A stretch of DNA of 52,329 nt from Candidatus Nanopelagicales bacterium (GTDB lineage Bacteria; Actinomycetota; Actinomycetes; S36-B12; CAIYMF01): positions 1 through 52,329 of the forward strand of contig JALOLK010000017.1 of the NCBI GenBank assembly GCA_025456015.1. The letters are read 5' to 3'. Shown here in pieces: positions 44,934-52,329 of this stretch (position 1 is its first letter; each line of letters starts with the position of its first letter). Under the pieces are notes generated by a model. The model had not been told where the DNA came from. It saw nothing but the letters and a program-made list of their open reading frames with translations, and searched no databases. A program made the translations under genes and the position numbers.

Positions 44934-44966
44934 CCCGTTCGAACGCGGCGGGAACGGGTGGTGAAC
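44934..44966 (-). promoter_or_regulatory. three GTTC units at 11-nt spacing (PHO box-like)
   Basis: On the minus strand: GTTCACCACCC, GTTCCCGCCGC, GTTCGAACGGG, each 11 nt and adjacent. Only the first is a good PHO unit. In the 250-bp gap between the 66-residue gene and hppA; it could affect either. Confidence 0.35.
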
Positions 44967-45072
44967 AGCAGCCGTGCGTGTCCAACGGAACCGCCGAAGG
45001 TCCCGGATCCGCAGTGCCAGCCTGCCCGGATGTCGGGCCGCTCAGCGACCGGGCCCGCCAGCGCGCTGCACC

Positions 45073-45078
45073 TACGGT
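45073..45078 (+). promoter_or_regulatory. possible -10 element for hppA
   Basis: TACGGT, 33 nt upstream of the hppA ATG, with GGAG at 45100-45103 as RBS. Confidence 0.4.
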
Positions 45079-45111
45079 GAGCACGCCCCCTCCCTGCGAT
45101 GGAGACACACC

Positions 45112-47708
<2,597 letters not shown>

Positions 47709-47709
<1 letters not shown>

Positions 47710-48758
47710 TGCGCGTCGCGATCAAGCACACGGGCACGCTGGTCGACACCGACGGGCGGGTGATCGGCCACGACGCGGGGGCGACCCTGGTCCGCCGGCT
47801 GCTGCGGGTGTTCCCGGAGGCGGTGCTCGTCGGGCCCGGACCGCGGCGCTGCGACGGGTTCGACATGCTGCCGCTGGAGTTCCTCGGCGGGGCGGTCACC
47901 ACGGTCATCAACATGGACGTGCTGGACTCGGTCAGCGTGTGGAGCACCTTGCGGGACACCTGCGACGAGCCGGCGCTCATGAACTTCGTGTGGTTCAGCG
48001 CCTCGAAGCACCAGCACCAGGTCGAGCGGGCCGCGCTGGCGCTGTCGTGCGGGCTGTTCCCGACCTTCGCCAACTCCGAGCGCACCGCCACGGAGGTCCG
48101 CGAGATCGTGCGCGCCTGGACCGTCCCGGCGGTCTTCGAGTCCAGCCGGATGGCCTGGGTGAACCTCGGCATCCGCCTCGAGCACGTCCAGCCGCGGCTC
48201 GAGCCGGAGGTCCCGGTGGTCCGCTACCCGGCCATCTACATGTCCGAGCGCAAGCAGCCGCGCGTGTTCCTCGAGGTGGTCGAGCGGCTCGCGAAGCGCA
48301 CGCCGATCCGGGTCGAGGCCCGGCTGCACGAGTCGCACCTCATCAGCGCGCCGGCCATGCGGCTGTCCCGGCGTGACTGGGCGTGGGTCGGCCCGCTGAC
48401 CGCCACCCGGGAGGACTACTGGCACGACCTGGCCCGCACCACGGCGTTCCTGGCCACGGCGCGCGAGGAGTCCTACGGCCTGGCCTACGTCGAGGCCCTC
48501 GTGGCTGGCGCGGTGGGCGTGTTCCCCGATCGGGCCTGGGCGCGCGCGCTCGTGCCGGCGGGCTACCCGTTCTTCTACCGGAGCACCGAGGAGGCCGAGG
48601 CGATGCTGGAGCGGGCCGTGACCGACACCGCGGGGTGCCGCGCCGCGATCGACGCCGCCGCCGGTGGCAGCTTCGCCAGCTGGCTGGCCGACCGCCACGA
48701 CGACGACCAGTTCGAGCGGGCCATCGCGCACCGGGTGAAGGAGTGGTTCGGCGGCTGA
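47709..48758 (+). CDS. GT-B glycosyltransferase-like protein
   Basis: 349 residues; its ATG shares one base with the hppA stop, so it is co-translated. MRVAIKHTGTLVDTDGRVIGHDAG opens the N-terminal half; the C-terminal half has the GT-B fold with RLHESHLISAP and ARTTAFLATAREESYGLAYVEALVAGAVGVFP, where E-E-S-Y-G-L-x-x-x-E matches the donor-binding motif of GT1/GT4 enzymes. Substrate unknown. Coupling to a pyrophosphatase gene is unusual. Confidence 0.7.
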
Positions 48759-48789
48759 GGCCGGCCTGCGGCGTTCCCTCGGGTCGACC

Positions 48790-49599
48790 TCAGGGCAGGT
48801 CGAGGACCATGCCCTCCGCTGCCACCAGCACGTGGTCGCTGCCGAACTCCGCGGTGATCTTGTCCAGCGCCTCGTCGGTGCGGTGCGGCCCGTGGTGGAA
48901 CAGCACCAGGCGCGCGGCACCGACCCGCTCGGCCAGGTCGATGGCCTCGTCGATCGTGGCGTGGCCGTAGTCGACCGCCCGGGGCCGCTCGTAGTCGAGG
49001 AACTGGGCGTCGTGCACGAGCGCGTCCACGCCCTGCATGGCCTCCAGTGCCGCCTCGCTGACCCCAGCGGCCGGCGCGTGGTCGGGCACGTACGCCAGGC
49101 AAGCGCCCCCCGCCGCCACCCGGTAGCCGTAGCTGCGCCCGCCCTTGTGGGCCACGTCGAAGGGCAGCACCTCGTACCCCTCCGCACGGAAGGGCTCCGG
49201 CTCGGCGGCCGTGAAGCTCCAGGCGCCCTGCAGCCCCTCGGGGGTGATCGGGAACGACGGCGGGGACATGAACCGCGCCACCAGGTCGCGGCCGGACAGC
49301 CCGCCCTCGGCCGGGACGACCATGTCGGCGCGCGAGTCCGGCCGGTCCCCGCCGGCGAAGAACGGGATGCCCTGGACGTGGTCCCAGTGCAGGTGGCTGA
49401 TGAGGATGGTGCCGGCGAAGGCGTCGGGGGCCAGCAGGCCGGTGAGGGCGCGGATGCCCGTGCCCGCGTCGAGGCACAGGTCGGGCCGGGCCGTGGCGTC
49501 CGGCGCGACCGCCAGGCAGGACGTGTGACCCCCGTACCGGATGAAGTCGGCGCCGGGCGCGGGGGTGGACCCACGGACCCCCAGGAACGTCACGCGCAC
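48790..49599 (-). CDS. metallo-beta-lactamase-fold hydrolase
   Basis: 269 residues of the PhnP/RNase Z-like branch. VRVTFLGVRGSTPAPGADFIRYGGHTSC in parts is the typical start; metal ligands ISHLHWDHVQG (HxHxDH), YVPDHAP, DALVHDAQFLDYE and VLFHHGPHRTD follow. Probably a phosphodiesterase, perhaps of a cyclic nucleotide given the divergent cyclase gene. I prefer the GTG at 49599 (GGGAGAGG 8 nt upstream); the GTG at 49608 is an alternative. Confidence 0.85.
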   Translation of the reverse strand: MRVTFLGVRGSTPAPGADFIRYGGHTSCLAVAPDATARPDLCLDAGTGIRALTGLLAPDAFAGTILISHLHWDHVQGIPFFAGGDRPDSRADMVVPAEGGLSGRDLVARFMSPPSFPITPEGLQGAWSFTAAEPEPFRAEGYEVLPFDVAHKGGRSYGYRVAAGGACLAYVPDHAPAAGVSEAALEAMQGVDALVHDAQFLDYERPRAVDYGHATIDEAIDLAERVGAARLVLFHHGPHRTDEALDKITAEFGSDHVLVAAEGMVLDLP

Positions 49600-49636
49600 G
49601 ATCGCCACCTCTCCCGACGACCGTGGTCGCCCTGCT

Positions 49637-49677
49637 ATGGCACCCCGCCTATGCCATCGTGGTGCAGATTCCACCAC
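49637..49677. promoter_or_regulatory. two inverted repeats in the MBL / cyclase divergent region
   Basis: ATGGCA (49637-49642) with TGCCAT (49652-49657), then GTGGTG (49659-49664) with CACCAC (49672-49677). They fill most of the roughly 100-bp gap and may be operators shared by the two divergent genes. Confidence 0.4.
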
Positions 49678-49700
49678 TTGACCAACCTCGATGGGGTGAC

Positions 49701-52329
49701 ATGGCCGACCTGCGCCGGCACGTGCCGCCGTTGACCCTCACGTGGGACGCCGAGGCGCCGGGCGAACGGTGGCGCGCCCTCGACGGCACGCTGGTGTTCG
49801 CCGACGTCTCCGGGTTCACCGCGCTGACCGAGAAGCTGTCGCGCCGGGGCCGCATCGGCGCCGAGGAGATCGTCGAGACGCTGAACCGGGTCTTCGGGCC
49901 GATGCTGCAGATCGCGGCCACCCGCGGCGGGGAGCTGCTGAAGTTCGGCGGGGATGCCCTGCTGTTCCTGTTCCGCGGCCCGGACCACCCCGAGCAGGCC
50001 TGCGACGCTGCGGTCGAGATGCGCGCCGCGCTGCGCGAGGCCGCGGCCGTGCCCACCTCGGTGGGCCGGCTGTCGCTGTCGATGTCGGTGGGCGTGCACG
50101 CCGGTGAGATCCACCTGTTCCTCGTGGGTGAGCCGACCCGCGAGCTGCTCATCCTCGGGCCCGGCGCCACGGCCACGGCGGACACGGAGAAGGCGGCGGA
50201 GGCCGGCCAGATCGCGGTGAGCCCGCAGACCGCCGCGCGGCTGCCCACCGGCGCGGTGAAGGACCGTGGCGACGGCGTGCTGCTGCTGCGCCGGCGCAGT
50301 GCGCACACCCGGGCCCCGGGCGCGGCACCCCTGCCGCCGGCCGACGACGCGCTGCTGGGCAGCCTGTTCCCGCACGCCCTGGGCGCCTACCTGGGCCCGG
50401 CGATCCCGGACCCGGAGCACCGGCTGGCCTCGATCGCGTTCATCCGGTTCTCCGGCACGGACGCGATGCTGTCCGGGCCCGGGCCCGATGCGCTCGCCGA
50501 AGCGCTGCACCGGACCGTGGCGCTGGTCGAGGAGGCGCTGGCCCCCGAGGGGATCACCATGCTGGCCACCGACCTGGACAGCGACGGGGGGAAGTTCTTC
50601 CTCGGCTCGGGCATCCCGGCGGCCTTCGAGGACAACGAGGGCCGCATGCTGCGCGCGCTGCGCCGGATCGCCGACGCCGACGCGCCGCTGCCGCTGCAGC
50701 TCGGCGTGAACCGCGGCCACGTCTTCGCCGCCGAGGTCGGCATCGAGCAGCGCGGTGCCTACACGGGCATGGGCGACACGACGAACACCGCCGCGCGCAT
50801 CTGCGCCAAGGCGCCGCCGGGGCGGCTCTACGCGCACCCGGCGGTGCTCGAGCACGCCCGCACCCGCTTCGCGGTGACCCCGGCCGGGCCCTTCCCGATG
50901 AAGGGCAAGGCCGTCCCGCTGCTCGTGTACGACGTGGGCGAGGAGCTCGGCACGCGCGAGGAGGCCGCTGCCGACACCGCCCTGCCGTTCCTGGGCCGGG
51001 ATGCGGAGGTGGCCGCGGCACGAGCGGCCCTCACGAGCGCGCTCGACGGCGCGGGAGGTGTGCTCACCGTGGTGGGCGGGACGGGCCTGGGCAAGAGCCG
51101 CCTGGTCGCCGAGGCGCTGGCCGCAGTGCCCGTCGACCACCGGATCGTCGTGCGCTCCGAGCCGTACGGGGCAGCCAGCCCCTACCGGGTGGTGCGCGAC
51201 CCGCTGCGCGCGCTGCTGCGCCTGGAGCGCGACACCCCCGAGGCGATGGGGCAGGCCTTGCTGGCCGCCGTGTCCCGGGTGGCCCCCGAGCTGCTGCCGA
51301 TGGCGCCGCTGCTCGCCGACGTCGCGCAGGTGGAGGTGCCCAGCACGCCCGAGGTCGACCAGCTCGACCCGCAGTACCGGCCCGAGCGGCTGGCCGACAC
51401 GGTCATCGCGCTCGTCGAGCGGGCGATGCCCGGGCGCATCGCGCTCATCGCCGAGGAGTCCCACTGGGCGGACGCGGCCTCCGCGGCCATGCTCGACCGC
51501 GTGGCCCTGGCCGCGGCGGGGCGGCCGTGGGCGGTGGTGGCGATCCGTCGCCCGGATGCCGGTGGGTTCGCGCCGTCGATCGGGGAGCGGGTCGAGGTCG
51601 GGCCGCTGCCGCCCGAGGTGGTGGAGCGCCTCGTCATCGCCGCGACGGAGGCCACGCCGCTGCGCCCGCACGAGATCGCCGCGGTGGTGGAGCGGGCCGA
51701 GGGCAGTCCGCTGTTCGTCAGCGAGGTCACCCGCGTCGCGCTGACCACCGGTTCGATGGAAGCGCTGCCCGAGTCCGTGGGCGCGGCGATGGCCACCCAG
51801 ATCGACGCCCTGCCACCGGACTCGCGGCGCATCCTGCGGTACTGCGCGGTGCTCGGTCGCAGCTTCCGGCTCACGGTGCTGCGCGAGGTGCTCACCGCCG
51901 ACGGGCTGGCCCTGCATCCCTCCGACGTGGCCGGCCTGGCCGGGTTCCTCGAGCCGGACGGGCCCGGGCGCATGCGCTTCCGCAACAGCCTCGTGCGAGA
52001 CGCGGCGTACGAGGGGCTGGCGTACAAGATCCGGGCCCGGATGCACCGGACGGCCGGCGAGACCCTGGAGCGCCTCAGCACTGACCTCGATGCCGACGCG
52101 CCGATGCTCGCCCTGCACTTCTGGCGAGCCGGGGACGTCGAGCGGACCTGGACGTACGCCCGACGGGCCGGCGAGGACGCGCGCCGTGCCTACGCCAATG
52201 TCGACGCTGCCGAGCTCTACGAGCGGGCGCTGGACGTCAGCCGGCGCGTACCGGGCGTGACCGACGCGGACCGCGCCGAGCTGTGGGCGACCCTGGGCGA
52301 GCTGCGCGAGCTGGCCGGTGTGCTGGACG
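49701..52329 (+). CDS. tandem class III nucleotide cyclase with AAA-type ATPase domain (3' end outside window)
   Basis: 876 residues visible. Cyclase domain 1 (about 28-185) has metal Asp D35 (LVFADVSGFTALTE) and K81/D85 (LLKFGGDALLFLF) but lacks the Asn/Arg pair. Domain 2 (about 230-425) lacks the metal Asp (FIRFSGTDAM) but keeps N362 and R366 (GDTTNTAARICAKAP). Together they would form one composite site, as in two-domain adenylate cyclases. An AAA/STAND-type ATPase follows (P-loop GGTGLGKS, 459-466; PFLGRDAEVAAARAAL), then helical TPR-like repeats running off the edge. The ATG has GGGGTG upstream. Confidence 0.88.
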   Translation, partial: MADLRRHVPPLTLTWDAEAPGERWRALDGTLVFADVSGFTALTEKLSRRGRIGAEEIVETLNRVFGPMLQIAATRGGELLKFGGDALLFLFRGPDHPEQACDAAVEMRAALREAAAVPTSVGRLSLSMSVGVHAGEIHLFLVGEPTRELLILGPGATATADTEKAAEAGQIAVSPQTAARLPTGAVKDRGDGVLLLRRRSAHTRAPGAAPLPPADDALLGSLFPHALGAYLGPAIPDPEHRLASIAFIRFSGTDAMLSGPGPDALAEALHRTVALVEEALAPEGITMLATDLDSDGGKFFLGSGIPAAFEDNEGRMLRALRRIADADAPLPLQLGVNRGHVFAAEVGIEQRGAYTGMGDTTNTAARICAKAPPGRLYAHPAVLEHARTRFAVTPAGPFPMKGKAVPLLVYDVGEELGTREEAAADTALPFLGRDAEVAAARAALTSALDGAGGVLTVVGGTGLGKSRLVAEALAAVPVDHRIVVRSEPYGAASPYRVVRDPLRALLRLERDTPEAMGQALLAAVSRVAPELLPMAPLLADVAQVEVPSTPEVDQLDPQYRPERLADTVIALVERAMPGRIALIAEESHWADAASAAMLDRVALAAAGRPWAVVAIRRPDAGGFAPSIGERVEVGPLPPEVVERLVIAATEATPLRPHEIAAVVERAEGSPLFVSEVTRVALTTGSMEALPESVGAAMATQIDALPPDSRRILRYCAVLGRSFRLTVLREVLTADGLALHPSDVAGLAGFLEPDGPGRMRFRNSLVRDAAYEGLAYKIRARMHRTAGETLERLSTDLDADAPMLALHFWRAGDVERTWTYARRAGEDARRAYANVDAAELYERALDVSRRVPGVTDADRAELWATLGELRELAGVLD

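Noticed and set aside
44974-45111. upstream extension of hppA
   Set aside because: Arg-rich and unlike PPase N-termini; ATG 45112 has an RBS and a promoter just before it.

Overview
This 52.3 kb window is a very GC-rich, gene-dense piece of an actinobacterial (class Actinomycetes) chromosome. The evidence is the mycothiol genes mshA and mshD, CarD, a SenX3/RegX3-type phosphate two-component pair beside phoU, an actinobacterial GlnR regulator, an HbhA-like Lys/Ala-repeat protein, corynebacterial-type GlgA, many GTG starts and many apparently leaderless genes. Several blocks follow the gene order I recall from Mycobacterium tuberculosis (ispD-ispF; mshA-YbjN-gpm with senX3-regX3 nearby; XRE-hbhA-DUF2516; thiX/glnR-mshD; ppk1-mutT1). 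The order or family cannot be fixed from the sequence alone. I see no tRNA, rRNA, CRISPR array, insertion sequence, prophage or replication origin, so this is core chromosome rather than a mobile region. No gap between genes exceeds about 300 bases.

Layout. 1-3.2 kb (minus): cysS (cut by the window edge), ispF, ispD and carD. 3.3-3.8 kb: a lipoprotein. 3.8-6.6 kb: regX3 and senX3 (minus), with phoU diverging behind a PHO box. 6.6-9.2 kb: mshA, a YbjN-like gene and gpmA, the last also behind a PHO box. 9.3-11.6 kb: methyltransferase and DUF2516 (minus), diverging from an XRE regulator and the HbhA-like protein. 11.6-15.6 kb: asparaginase and BKACE (minus), a DUF4388 protein (+), dtd (minus). 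15.6-20 kb (minus): glgX, then an operon of a 35-residue membrane peptide, nitrobindin-like protein, Fur-family regulator and ygfZ. 20-22 kb: DsrE-like protein, DUF4395 behind a Cys-rich leader peptide, and a NYN-LOTUS protein. 22-27.6 kb: histidine catabolism hutH-hutU-hutI-hutG. 27.7-30 kb: a frameshifted thioredoxin-like gene, glnR and mshD. 30-34.9 kb: ppk1, a CYTH-CHAD protein and a MutT1-like protein. 35-39.1 kb (minus): pstSCAB behind a PHO box. 39.2-43.1 kb: HMG-CoA lyase, a copper-chaperone-like protein, a 61-residue Cys/His protein, glgC and glgA. 43.1-52.3 kb: a 503-residue protein of unknown function, a divergent H+-pumping pyrophosphatase, a glycosyltransferase-like protein, a metallo-beta-lactamase-fold protein and a two-domain nucleotide cyclase/ATPase running off the edge.

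Phosphate is the unifying theme: sensing (senX3-regX3, phoU), uptake (pstSCAB), storage (ppk1, CHAD protein) and pyrophosphate use (hppA). At least three 11+11 nt PHO boxes are visible, one unexpectedly in front of gpmA. Other themes are mycothiol synthesis, glycogen metabolism (glgC, glgA, glgX) and a complete four-step histidine-to-glutamate route. Nothing here is a clearly new multi-gene system. The best leads are regulatory or structural: the poly-Cys leader, a senX3 lacking membrane helices, the gpmA PHO box, dispersed palindromic elements, the reversed HbhA architecture, the composite cyclase and the conserved-looking unknown protein at 43.1 kb.
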